Shown here: positions 29,754 through 37,593 of the stretch, in pieces
Numbering within the stretch: position 1 is the stretch's first letter
Layout: each line of letters starts with the position of its first letter
Source: Candidatus Nitrospira kreftii
Lineage (GTDB): Bacteria; Nitrospirota; Nitrospiria; Nitrospirales; Nitrospiraceae
Direction of reading: 5' to 3'
Assembly (NCBI GenBank): GCA_014058405.1
Contig: CP047423.1
Span: 3,828,501-3,892,500, forward strand
DNA: 64,000 nucleotides
Program-made: the position numbers and the translations under genes
The notes under the pieces: model-generated
What the model was told of the DNA's origin: nothing
The model's database searches: none
The model's input: only the letters and a program-made list of their open reading frames with translations

Positions 29754-29981
29754 TTAAGCGGGGATGGGAACGATACGTTCTCTTGCTAAGTCCGCCGCGT
29801 AGCCTATCGCTGCGGGAATATGCTCAGGTTGAAGCGAGGGGTATTGATCGAGAATGCGTTCAGGCGTTTCGCCTGCAGCGAGATTGTCCAGAACCACCGA
29901 CACCGGAATTCGCGTACCTCGAAAGCACACAGCGCCATGCATGATGTGCGGATCAGTCGAAATGTGGGGTTTCCAATCCAT
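29754..29981 (-). CDS. DUF433 protein, putative antitoxin
   Basis: 75 residues from ATG 29981, which has GGAGG about 8 nt upstream (the frame opens at 30008). Typical DUF433 sequence: ISTDPHIMHGAVCFRGTRIPVSVVLDNLAAG, YPSLQPEHIPAAIGYAADL. These winged-helix-like proteins are thought to regulate and neutralise the adjacent PIN-like toxin. Confidence 0.85.
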   Translation of the reverse strand: MDWKPHISTDPHIMHGAVCFRGTRIPVSVVLDNLAAGETPERILDQYPSLQPEHIPAAIGYAADLARERIVPIPA

Positions 29982-30039
29982 CCTGGTACCTCCAGATATA
30001 ACCATCAATATAGCACTGTACGCTCGTCTTGTCTGAGCA

Positions 30040-30243
30040 TTAAGTATACTGTCGGCAGAGCTCCGTTACCATTTCAAAGGACGTCATCCGCAATGGAGAG
30101 CCTGTTCCTTCCGCCCCCTGCTGCAAGGTGATCCCGTAACTTTGCGCCGCCGCGTTCGACGCCAATACCGTCACCTCGGTTCCAACCACATGCAATGCAG
30201 GCTCATACTGATCGGGTCTCAAAACAAAGGGTTGGATGGTCAT
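30040..30243 (-). pseudogene. Truncated cupin-like gene
   Basis: A 67-codon frame whose first 48 residues (VLRPDQYEPALHVVGTEVTVL, SYGITLQQGAEGTGSP) resemble the start of small cupin proteins, which would continue into a His-containing metal motif. Here the frame instead runs into an unrelated 20-residue tail and stops, so the metal-binding barrel is missing. A GCAGGAG site precedes the ATG. It starts 56 bp after the attC site in the same orientation, as a cassette gene would; deletion may have removed its 3' part. Confidence 0.45.
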
Positions 30244-30298
30244 GATTTCGCTCGCTCCTGCAAAGACATGACTCTATGCCATGTTCTTATTCGTGACG

Positions 30299-30366
30299 GT
30301 CTAACGTTTGAATTCACCGGACTGCGCGGCTTTTCGCAGAGGGCCGGTGGTAATGATGGGTTAGGT
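30299..30366 (-). repeat. Integron-type attC recombination site
   Basis: 68-bp imperfect inverted repeat with both integron core boxes. Read on the minus strand, ACCTAAC (RYYYAAC, R'' box) overlaps the stop codon of the membrane-protein gene and GTTAGAC (GTTRRRY, R' box) closes the site. Between them, CACCGG/CCGGTG and CTGCG/CGCAG stems with a small loop and unpaired bases give the bottom-strand hairpin recognised by IntI-type recombinases. Orientation matches the genes on both sides. No integrase is present in the window. Confidence 0.8.
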
Positions 30367-30825
30367 GCCAGGTATTTGCCGTAGCCCATACACAAGTCCT
30401 ATAAAGAAAGCCAAACCGCCGAGCCAACCAACAATGTGTAGCAGCCAGTCAAGCGGCGGGCGATGTTCGTTTCTATCAACAAAAACCTCCCAATCGAGTT
30501 TGAATTCATAGAGGCTAGTTACATCTTTTCGATAAGCAGAGAACGACGATTCTGTTAAATAGTAGTCAAGCGTTGCATGAAGTGCGCTGCAGAAAATCCC
30601 AAATGCAAAAAACCATATTGAATTTAGGATGCCGCCATTCGCGCCTTTGGTTGCAACGTAAGTCAGAGCGGCCAATAGCGCACCCGAATTTAGAATGAAT
30701 AGATAGTTAGTGATTCTATTGAGCGTTTGAAGGCGCATCTCTCTCCAGGCCGACCACGCCTCACTCACATATCTGCTCTTCGGTTCAAGTTGGGCCTGCT
30801 CTTTATACTCATTCAGTTTAGTCAT
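30361..30825 (-). CDS. Small membrane protein of unknown function (cassette gene)
   Basis: Not recognised. 154 residues from ATG 30825. A charged, Trp/Arg-containing N-terminal helix (about 1-40) precedes two hydrophobic segments (TNYLFILNSGALLAALTYVA; GILNSIWFFAFGIFCSALHA), then a soluble acidic stretch and a third hydrophobic segment (LLHIVGWLGGLAFFIGLVYGL). Base composition is visibly more AT-rich than neighbours. Its stop codon lies inside the attC site, the arrangement of an integron cassette. Frame extends upstream to 30951, but that part is duplicated spacer. Confidence 0.7.
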   Translation of the reverse strand: MTKLNEYKEQAQLEPKSRYVSEAWSAWREMRLQTLNRITNYLFILNSGALLAALTYVATKGANGGILNSIWFFAFGIFCSALHATLDYYLTESSFSAYRKDVTSLYEFKLDWEVFVDRNEHRPPLDWLLHIVGWLGGLAFFIGLVYGLRQIPGT

Positions 30826-30837
30826 CTGTAATTCCTT

Positions 30838-31231
30838 AGTGCACCAAACTACGCTTAGGCGGATCAGTATAGGAGCTGGATTTGCCCATTGCTGTCCGCA
30901 TAACACACCGCCACTGTTTATGAAGGATGCGCCATACCCGTCGCCGTTCAATGAGTTATGACTGCGAGATCATTCAACGGGTCTTATATGGATTGGAGCT
31001 AAAACAGCCCGGCAATCCCGGTAGCGATTTTCTCTTGGACGATTGGGGTGGCTTCGGGAATGTCCAAGCTTTTTTTCCTGACGTGGTCGACCATGCGCAT
31101 CAGTTGCACCTTTTCTCCACCCGCTGAATGCCCTCCGGCTGGCCGACCGATCGATTTGCCGATCGTTCGGTCGGTGATTTGAACGTCCGCGACACACAAG
31201 TAGGTCACACCATCTTCCTTGGGCATCGGCT
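30838..31231 (-). repeat. Partial duplicate of the TraT gene 3' end and its downstream spacer
   Basis: This stretch aligns by eye with about 31690-32048. The TraT C-terminal part is nearly identical; the downstream spacer is more diverged but collinear (shared GGATTTGCCC, AATCC and CGCCAC blocks). Both copies end about 13 bp before the start codon of the following minus-strand gene. The left junction therefore looks like a cassette-scale duplication rather than simple gene duplication. Confidence 0.7.
30999..31231 (-). pseudogene. C-terminal fragment of a TraT-family gene
   Basis: 75 codons in frame with the last part of the TraT-like protein at 31810-32559 (GVTYLCVADVQITDR, EATPIVQEKIATGIAGLF), with a few substitutions and the same stop position. 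It lacks the lipoprotein signal and the N-terminal two thirds, and its 5' end abuts the toxin remnant directly. Unlikely to be translated. Confidence 0.85.
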
Positions 31232-31470
31232 GATGATTAGAATATGGTCTTCTTCCACGGAGTACATCAACTTATATGGAAACTTGTGCAGAAGGCACTT
31301 CCTGACTTCACCACGATCTAAGGACCATGCTTGGGGATACTCGGCAACTCGTAAGGCAGCTTTTCTCACTTCCTCTTTAAATCTAAGCCCGAGCCCTACT
31401 ATTCGAGTTCATAAAATCGGACAGCATCTTCCAATTCTTGCGCCGCTATTCTGGTGAATACGACGCGCAT
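31232..31470 (-). pseudogene. RelE/ParE-family toxin, frameshifted and 3'-truncated
   Basis: From the ATG at 31470, overlapping the antitoxin stop as TGATG, the frame reads MRVVFTRIAAQELEDAVRFY and stops after 23 codons. The rest continues in the next frame as LGLRFKEEVRKAALRVAEYP, then DRGEVRKCLLHKFPYKLMYS and EEDHILII, clear RelE/ParE signatures. One missing base near 31398-31404 explains the shift. The last residues are lost because TraT-fragment DNA begins at 31231. The toxin should be non-functional. Confidence 0.82.
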
Positions 31471-31676
31471 CAATTGTCCTTGAATAATTCCTCCATCGGG
31501 ACACCTTTTAGCTTTCCGTCCCGATAGGCCTTGAGTCGTTTTTCCGCTTCTTCTGCCCATATCTCATCGAGGCTTTTATCCGGCTCATCCAGGCTCTTTA
31601 TCAGCCCCTCGACCAAGGTGAACCGTTCCTCCGGTTTCAGTTTCATCGCCTCGTGCAATAAGTCTTTCGTACTCAT
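31470..31676 (-). CDS. Addiction-module antitoxin (TIGR02574-type)
   Basis: 68 residues: LLHEAMKLKPEERFTLVEGL, then SLDEIWAEEAEKRLKAYRDG and a C-terminal GVPMEELF, the pattern of the small helical antitoxins that pair with RelE/ParE-like toxins. GGAGG site before the ATG. It appears intact while its toxin partner is broken, so the module is an orphan antitoxin. Confidence 0.88.
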   Translation of the reverse strand: MSTKDLLHEAMKLKPEERFTLVEGLIKSLDEPDKSLDEIWAEEAEKRLKAYRDGKLKGVPMEELFKDN

Positions 31677-31809
31677 TGTGTTTACCTCCGATTTTCAAGA
31701 AGCATAACACTGTTTAAGTCGGTCCGCATAAGAGCGGGATTTGCCCTATTTCTTCCCATGCAATACGCCACAAGTGTTGGTGAACGATGAGTCGTAATGC
31801 GGATCGGAG

Positions 31810-32559
31810 CTAGAACAGCCCCGCAATCCCGGTGGCGATTTTCTCTTGGACGATTGGGGTGGCTTCGGGAATATCCAAACTTTTTTGCCTGACGTGGCCG
31901 ACCATTCGCATCAGTTGCACCTTTTCACCGCCCGATGACTGAGCGCCGGTCGGCCGACCGATTGATTTGCCGATCTTTCGGTCGGTGATTTGAACGTCTG
32001 CAACGCACAAGTAGGTCACGCCATCTTCTTTGGGCGGTGGCTGCATACCAGGAAATCCGGCCATACCGCCGAATCCCCCTCGCCCGCCACTCATGGCCAT
32101 AGCCTGCCTCATGATGGCGCCCATGTCCGGCATGCCGGCCATGCCCATACCAGAGCCGTCACCCATGGAGGAAGCCGAGGCCATTGCTGCGCCCCCGCTG
32201 CCGATACCGGCGCTGGGGCCTGCTTTAGCCACGCTTTCCGTCGTCACCCCATCGGCGGTCTTGTGGCAATAGAGCACCTTGGCTTGTATCCAGTAATTGG
32301 CCTGCTCCGGATCTTGAGTGAGCTGATACCCTTTTGCGCTCAGTTTCGTGTTCACGTCGTTCAGCATTACTTGTTGGTTTTCCGACACGTTCCTGAGTTG
32401 GGTATACACGGTTCGGTTGGTGTTGGGATCGAGAAAAATGGTGTTGCTGTTCATGAGGCCGGAACGGATGACGTTAGAACAGCCGCTCATGAGTCCGCAC
32501 AAGAACAAGAGGATGAGCGGCTTCGTGAAGCGTGAAACGTGAAACGTAAGGCGCCTCAT
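31810..32559 (-). CDS. TraT-family outer-membrane lipoprotein (paralogue 2)
   Basis: 249 residues from ATG 32559 (GAAGGG 6 nt upstream). Lipobox LMSGC gives lipid-modified Cys27. The N-terminal half has the TraT signature SNTIFLDPNTNRTVYTQLRNVS and KGYQLTQDPEQANYWIQ; residues about 125-180 are a Gly/Met/Ala-rich insert; the end is the conserved ATPIVQEKIATGIAGLF. On conjugative plasmids TraT causes surface exclusion and serum resistance; no transfer genes are present here, so another envelope role is likely. Confidence 0.85.
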   Translation of the reverse strand: MRRLTFHVSRFTKPLILLFLCGLMSGCSNVIRSGLMNSNTIFLDPNTNRTVYTQLRNVSENQQVMLNDVNTKLSAKGYQLTQDPEQANYWIQAKVLYCHKTADGVTTESVAKAGPSAGIGSGGAAMASASSMGDGSGMGMAGMPDMGAIMRQAMAMSGGRGGFGGMAGFPGMQPPPKEDGVTYLCVADVQITDRKIGKSIGRPTGAQSSGGEKVQLMRMVGHVRQKSLDIPEATPIVQEKIATGIAGLF

Positions 32560-32619
32560 CATTAACCCTTCAGGAAATGTTTGATTCAACGAGATACGCT
32601 TCACGATCGACGCTTCACA
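32524..32619. repeat. REPIN-like inverted pair of GTGAAGCG-type repeats
   Basis: At 32524-32546 the plus strand reads CGTGAAGCGTGAAACGTGAAACG, and at 32598-32619 the opposite orientation appears as CGCTTCACGATCGACGCTTCAC. The two arms share GTGAAGCG in inverted order about 50 bp apart. The left arm lies inside the signal-peptide codons of the TraT-like gene, the right arm in the 5' spacer. Confidence 0.6.
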
Positions 32620-32622
32620 GTA

Positions 32623-33321
32623 TTAAAAGTTTCCCGCCACCGCCGCACTCAGCTTCTGTTGGAGCAGCAGCGTGGCTTCGGCTTCTTTCAATTTCTTTTG
32701 GTGGACATCGGCAGCCAGCCTAGTTTGGTAGACACCCGGTTCCTCTCCTGTTCCTGCTTTCATCCCGGTTGGTAGCTGGCCGGTCCTCTGCTCGGTGATC
32801 TGGACATCCGCGATGCAGGCATAGTTCACGTCGTCCGGCATTGGGGGAGCCGATTGGGACGAACTAAACAGATCGCTGATGCCTTGAATCGCGCTCAACC
32901 CCATGGAGGCCGCCGCGCCGCCCATCGCCCCGTAGGGTCCCGCCATGCTCGCCATGCTGGTGAGACCTTGCATGGCACCCATCGCCGAACTGAACGCAGA
33001 TCCATAGCCACTCGCGACCATTGCCTCGACCGGCATGTCCGGCTTGGTGATGTTGCAATAGACGATGTTTGCCAACAGGATGTAATGTGCACTGTCCGGA
33101 TCGGTTACCACCTGATATCCCTTGGCGCTCAACCGGGCTCCCAAATCATGAAGTGAAACCTCTTGATTATCGGAGGAGTTACGAGCCTGAATGAAAATGG
33201 TTTGCTGAGTATTCGGCGGCAGAAAGAAGTTGTTGCTGCTGATGAGATCGGTGTCTTTGATGTTGCCTGCGTAGGAGGGGAGTGGCAGGAGAAAAAGAAA
33301 GAAAAGCGCTAGGTATCGCAT
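32623..33321 (-). CDS. TraT-family exported protein (paralogue 1)
   Basis: 232 residues from ATG 33321 (GAGGTG 4 nt upstream; a GTG lies two codons earlier). Signal peptide ends LPLPSYAG with no lipobox cysteine, unlike paralogue 2. Shared TraT features: SNNFFLPPNTQQTIFIQARNSS, LSAKGYQVVTDPDSAHYILL, an Ala/Met/Gly-rich middle, and CIADVQITEQRTG near the end. The tandem arrangement with paralogue 2 (63 bp apart) indicates an old duplication. Confidence 0.82.
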   Translation of the reverse strand: MRYLALFFLFLLPLPSYAGNIKDTDLISSNNFFLPPNTQQTIFIQARNSSDNQEVSLHDLGARLSAKGYQVVTDPDSAHYILLANIVYCNITKPDMPVEAMVASGYGSAFSSAMGAMQGLTSMASMAGPYGAMGGAAASMGLSAIQGISDLFSSSQSAPPMPDDVNYACIADVQITEQRTGQLPTGMKAGTGEEPGVYQTRLAADVHQKKLKEAEATLLLQQKLSAAVAGNF

Positions 33322-33495
33322 CGACACCTCATGGGAAAACCGGTCGGATTGTATGCAAAAGTCAGGTTGAATAGCAACGGCCGAAATACGGGCAAATGTA
33401 CGCTTTTCACAAGAGATGAGCTTGAAGAATTATGCCCCGTGAGCTAGCATGGCAACCACTCCGGCCATTGACTGTCGCTGCGGAGGAAGCCTGCG

Positions 33496-35673
33496 ATGTC
33501 AGCTCACATGCTTTTCCTCCTCAGCGTCGTACTATTGGCCACCAGTTGTAGCGGTGGAGAGAAGCACCTCCCCTCCTCAAACCCGCCTGAGTACGATCCG
33601 AACAAAGTCTCTACGACACCACCTGCGCCACCCAGCACCCCATCTGCGTCGGTTGCGAAACCAACAGGACAAGCCTTCCCGCCGATACAGTGGCCTCCGC
33701 TGGAGCCGGGACCGAATGACAAGGGTGCATGGAAGCCGGTCCCAGTTAAACTGGATTCGTTGAACCTATTCAACGACAAGAATCCCTGTGAAGCTTTGTC
33801 AAAAATCATACAAGGACTCGGCAGTACACAGCTCTTCGCTGGGGAAGACGGTCAAGCGGTCAAGACATTGCTGGGCGCTCAGGCTGATTCGATCGCGCGA
33901 GCCTTGGATCAGCAATTGTTTGACAACTTTAAAGCCCAACTTGGCCCGAATGTTGCCGATTGTCCCTCGCCGGGTCCCGCACGAGAAGGTCGCCTTGACG
34001 AGTCCCTTCATGCACCTCGCCTCTTGTTGGCCATGGGACCACCCCAGATGTCCAGTCAACTCGCGCAGGCGATGGCGCCAGGAAGTGAACGGGAAGGGTA
34101 TACCGTCACGAAAGGCGCCATGCCGATCCTCATCCCCCCCGATGCGGTCGGCAGGAAGTCGCGCGAGTGGAGAATTGAGGAAGGGAATAGGCCAGACAAC
34201 GCCGGCGACCGCAAAGGCTTCTCGCTCATCAATGGCGGCTATGCCAAAAAGTGCCCCACACCGGACCCCGGAGAGGAAGGAGCCTACGTGGTCGAAGGCG
34301 ATTACGAATTCTCGCTGGTCGTAGACCAAACGATCAACTATTCCAACATGATTCGCACGGAGTACAACGCCCGAAGCATTCACGCGACCTTGAAAGGGCG
34401 CATCGGCGATGACGCCAGGCTGCAGTATGTGGATCTCGATGCGTCGTTGGTAATCGGGCACGGAGGGACGAATGCGCCGACATCGTTTACTCATCAGCAC
34501 CAGCATGTCCGGTTCGTACCTGATCGGGGAGCTGGAGGTATGCCGTCGCAGTTTTCCAATTGGTCTGTGTCGGAATGGGACTCTGCTTTAGCCGGTACAG
34601 GCCAACGTGACGCTATGAACATGTTGCTGTTGGCCGTGACGGTATTCTCCGGGCCTTTCTACCTCGCTGCTGAAGTCGAATTGAACAAGCCCAACACTTG
34701 CGTGGACATTGTCTTCAACCCCCGAACAAAGACCAAGAAGTTCGAGGCGAACGCATTGACGGCCGTCAAGACCGAACTGCGCACGAAGAAGGAACAGGCG
34801 CTTGTTCCGGCAAAATTCAAGGAGACGAAGGAGCGGCCCAGGGAGGGCAATGGCCGCGTATCGCCGAGGGAGGAGGAGTCACAGCTCAACAGGCCGGCGA
34901 CGTTCACCTACCAGGCTCCAGCGACCACGGTTCAGCACAGTGGTTTCCGGGTGAAGGCAGTCTCCCGGGCGGGGGTCGCAGAAGAGAAGGAGGGGGAATG
35001 GGAACTAGCCCCTTCTTCTTATGTCCTTGAGTTCAAGTCGCACATTGTTCAGGAGCCATTGAATGTGGTCAGTTCATTCGGCATGCAGATGAGCTCAAAT
35101 GGGTTCGATGCCTATGTCGAAGCGACAGTCCCGCTCCATCTTAGGGAGACCGATGGCGAATGGGTTGGGGAAGGCATGATGCGATACGCCACTCGCACAT
35201 TGACTCAGCCGGCTCAGTGTGAAATTCGCATTCATGGCACCGGCACGACCACATTTCAAGTGAATGGAGGCTCGATCAAACTAGAGCCTGAGCCTTTCTC
35301 CGTACAGCTCATTATTTTCCCAGGACGATCAGGCGAAGTGGCGGAGACTCACTGTTCGAGCGCCAATACACCGGAAAAATTAAAGGAGTTGTTTGCCTCA
35401 CAAGGTGTTCAAGGCGGCGAGGCCCACGGCGTGACAGAAGGCGGGGGATGGAGTTCGGCCTTCAACATTACCCGTTTCAGAACATTCAAATGGGAGAGGC
35501 CCAAGCAAGGCTATGAGTTCGGAGGCTGGACGCCGGTACGCGACTCTGACGTGATTGCTCAAAAGACGATGCGGGTCAACTGCAGCATAGGGCTGAGCAC
35601 ATGCCGTGAAGAGACGACGCTGATCTTGCGGCTGGCGGATGAGCCTGGCGCAACAGCATCTCCGCCAAGATAG
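33496..35673 (+). CDS. Large putative lipoprotein of unknown function
   Basis: Not recognised. 725 residues with a short hydrophobic leader and a lipobox-like ATSC (Cys18), then a Pro/Ser-rich linker to about residue 65. The remainder mixes beta-rich stretches (YVVEGDYEFSLVVDQTINYS, LQYVDLDASLVIGHGG), a charged central region (about 410-470, ERPREGNGRVSPREEESQ) and a C-terminal beta-rich part with paired cysteines (CSIGLSTCREE). No enzymatic motif seen. Monocistronic, transcribed away from the TraT genes. Probably envelope-exposed. Confidence 0.65.
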   Translation: MSAHMLFLLSVVLLATSCSGGEKHLPSSNPPEYDPNKVSTTPPAPPSTPSASVAKPTGQAFPPIQWPPLEPGPNDKGAWKPVPVKLDSLNLFNDKNPCEALSKIIQGLGSTQLFAGEDGQAVKTLLGAQADSIARALDQQLFDNFKAQLGPNVADCPSPGPAREGRLDESLHAPRLLLAMGPPQMSSQLAQAMAPGSEREGYTVTKGAMPILIPPDAVGRKSREWRIEEGNRPDNAGDRKGFSLINGGYAKKCPTPDPGEEGAYVVEGDYEFSLVVDQTINYSNMIRTEYNARSIHATLKGRIGDDARLQYVDLDASLVIGHGGTNAPTSFTHQHQHVRFVPDRGAGGMPSQFSNWSVSEWDSALAGTGQRDAMNMLLLAVTVFSGPFYLAAEVELNKPNTCVDIVFNPRTKTKKFEANALTAVKTELRTKKEQALVPAKFKETKERPREGNGRVSPREEESQLNRPATFTYQAPATTVQHSGFRVKAVSRAGVAEEKEGEWELAPSSYVLEFKSHIVQEPLNVVSSFGMQMSSNGFDAYVEATVPLHLRETDGEWVGEGMMRYATRTLTQPAQCEIRIHGTGTTTFQVNGGSIKLEPEPFSVQLIIFPGRSGEVAETHCSSANTPEKLKELFASQGVQGGEAHGVTEGGGWSSAFNITRFRTFKWERPKQGYEFGGWTPVRDSDVIAQKTMRVNCSIGLSTCREETTLILRLADEPGATASPPR

Positions 35674-35817
35674 ACCAGATCCAGAGTCGCGAGCATGTTT
35701 TCTAGAGATTGGATAGACGTCGATACGACGAAGCGGCGTTGATTGAGCGCTTGCTTAGAACGGGAACCGCGTCCGATCTCTTACCCTTTGCCCCCGTTCC
35801 CGCACCCTCAGCAGCGA

Positions 35818-37362
35818 TCAGACCACCGTACCCATGCGAGTCTCATCGACAAAGGTTTCGGTTGCATCATCGATCGCCCGGCCCTGACGGCCTTTCGGGG
35901 GCAAGATAAACAACTGTTTCGGATCGATCTGGTCTTTCTTCTCCGGCGGCATCGCCATCTCGTACGTCACCGGACGGCGGTGATCCGCCATTTGCAGCTC
36001 GGGATTGTAGACACTGTTGAACTTCCACAGCATCTTGATGAAATTAGTTTGTCCCTTCATCAAGTGTCCGGCTGCAATCTTGGCCGTGCCTTTGAGGGCA
36101 GCCCAGCCTAGGTGTTTCTTGTTTAAGACTTGTTGTGTCTTGACCAGCTCCGCATAAAACTCCGCGAGCGGCATCTTCGTCGGCATCACAGCATGCTGGA
36201 TGTCGAACAGACGATAGTCCCGCGTGTGGAGCTTCCGGGATTCCGTGAGCCAGCTTTCCGTACCGGGGTACGGTGTATTGACGCTGATGTTCACGATCTC
36301 CGGAATTTCTAGACACCACTGTCGAATGACCTCGAACCGTTGTCGGTCCCAATCCGGATCGGCGATGAGGTTGATGGCGACAGTAATGCCAAGGGATCTG
36401 GCAAATTCAAGCGCCTCAAAGTTTTTGCCCAACGAGATGCGCTTCCGATGCATCTTGAGGCCTTCCGCGTCAATGGCCTCGACTCCCAAGAACATGTACT
36501 GCAATCCAAGCGTCTTCCAGAACTGAAACACTTCTTTATTGCGCAGCAAGACATCGCCGCGCGTCTCCATGTAATACTGCTTCTTGATTCCTCGCCGCGC
36601 CACCGCTTCGCCGATCTCCATACCCTGCTTGCCTTGGATGAAGGCGACGTCGTCGACCAGGAAGATCCCTGGTTCTTGAACCTGCTCCAACTCCTCAACG
36701 GCTTTCTCCGGACTGACCATACGATAGCTGCGCCCATAAAACGTCCAGGCGCTGCAGAAGGAACAATCCCAAGGACAGCCTCGCGCAAACTCGACCGACG
36801 CACAGGGGTCGAGCACACCGATGAAGTACTTGTGTCGGTTTCTGAGCAGATCGCGAGCGGGACGGACATCATCCAAATTTTCGATGAATTGTGGTGGAGG
36901 TCCTTCCCCATCAAGTGTCACCACTCCCGGGACTTTGGTGATCGCCTTGCGGTCCTGTTCAACCGCCATCAACAATTTAGGAGCGGCCACCTCTCCCTCA
37001 CCCTTAAGGACGCAATCGATGGCCCCATTGCCATGTTCCAAAAAGTCCTTTGCCACAAATGAAGCGCTGTGCCCACCGACAAAGACAAAGCAATTTGGTA
37101 GTTCCTGCTTCGTCAACTTTGCAAGATCCACGATCTCCGGCACGTTTGCTAAGTAGTTGCACCCAAAGGCTACGGCATCTGGTTTCCAGCTTCTGATGAG
37201 CGCCTCATAGTCTTTCCAGGTGTCTGCCTGCAGATCGATTAAGCGAACATCGTGGCCTGCTTGGCGGCAAGCCTGAGCCACCATCTCGAGACCGAGCGGC
37301 TCCAAACGCAGATAAATCTTGGTATACATGAGTGGACCGGGATGGACTGCGAGGAACTTCAT
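35818..37362 (-). CDS. hpnR: Hopanoid C-3 methylase (B12-binding radical SAM)
   Basis: 514 residues from ATG 37362 (GAGGAGG and TGAGGG upstream). N-terminal cobalamin-binding-type Rossmann domain (MKFLAVHPGPLMYTKIYLRL, GCNYLANVPEIVDLAK, FVGGHSASFVAKDFLEHG), then the radical SAM core with the cluster motif in ARGCPWDCSFCSAW (CxxxCxxC). HpnR methylates C-3 of hopanoid ring A, giving 3-methylhopanoids. No squalene-hopene cyclase gene is nearby, so the pathway is dispersed. A divergent HTH/Zn-ribbon regulator lies 230 bp away. Confidence 0.9.
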   Translation of the reverse strand: MKFLAVHPGPLMYTKIYLRLEPLGLEMVAQACRQAGHDVRLIDLQADTWKDYEALIRSWKPDAVAFGCNYLANVPEIVDLAKLTKQELPNCFVFVGGHSASFVAKDFLEHGNGAIDCVLKGEGEVAAPKLLMAVEQDRKAITKVPGVVTLDGEGPPPQFIENLDDVRPARDLLRNRHKYFIGVLDPCASVEFARGCPWDCSFCSAWTFYGRSYRMVSPEKAVEELEQVQEPGIFLVDDVAFIQGKQGMEIGEAVARRGIKKQYYMETRGDVLLRNKEVFQFWKTLGLQYMFLGVEAIDAEGLKMHRKRISLGKNFEALEFARSLGITVAINLIADPDWDRQRFEVIRQWCLEIPEIVNISVNTPYPGTESWLTESRKLHTRDYRLFDIQHAVMPTKMPLAEFYAELVKTQQVLNKKHLGWAALKGTAKIAAGHLMKGQTNFIKMLWKFNSVYNPELQMADHRRPVTYEMAMPPEKKDQIDPKQLFILPPKGRQGRAIDDATETFVDETRMGTVV

Positions 37363-37508
37363 GACCCTCAACCTCCTCATCTATGGCACGCGGGGCCGGA
37401 ATGCGATGATTCCTGAATACGAACGACAGGCCGACCCACTTGATACATCGTGACGTGATACGTAGTGCGGGGACAGATTCTGACAGAATGCCGGCGTCCG
37501 TGCAACCC

Positions 37509-37527
37509 TTAAGTCTGCAAGACTTAA
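37509..37527. promoter_or_regulatory. Palindromic operator candidate between hpnR and the HTH gene
   Basis: Perfect 8-bp inverted repeat TTAAGTCT/AGACTTAA with a 3-nt centre, in a 231-bp divergent intergenic region, 147 bp before hpnR and 67 bp before the HTH/Zn-ribbon gene. Size and symmetry suit a dimeric repressor. The link to that regulator is inference. Confidence 0.45.
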
Positions 37528-37593
37528 CATGATTCTAGAAATATCCGGTTCGATCTCTGGCATTTCTTTGGCCCAGCCTTTACCATAACGGAC

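Noticed and set aside
30826..31010. A second attC site in the TraT spacer (core-like GTTATGC with CATAAC)
   Set aside because: GTTATGC breaks the GTTRRRY rule and the inner arms do not pair into the two-stem hairpin.
31810..33321. Conjugative element suggested by TraT homologues
   Set aside because: No relaxase, type IV secretion or other tra gene is in the window; TraT-family proteins are also chromosomal.
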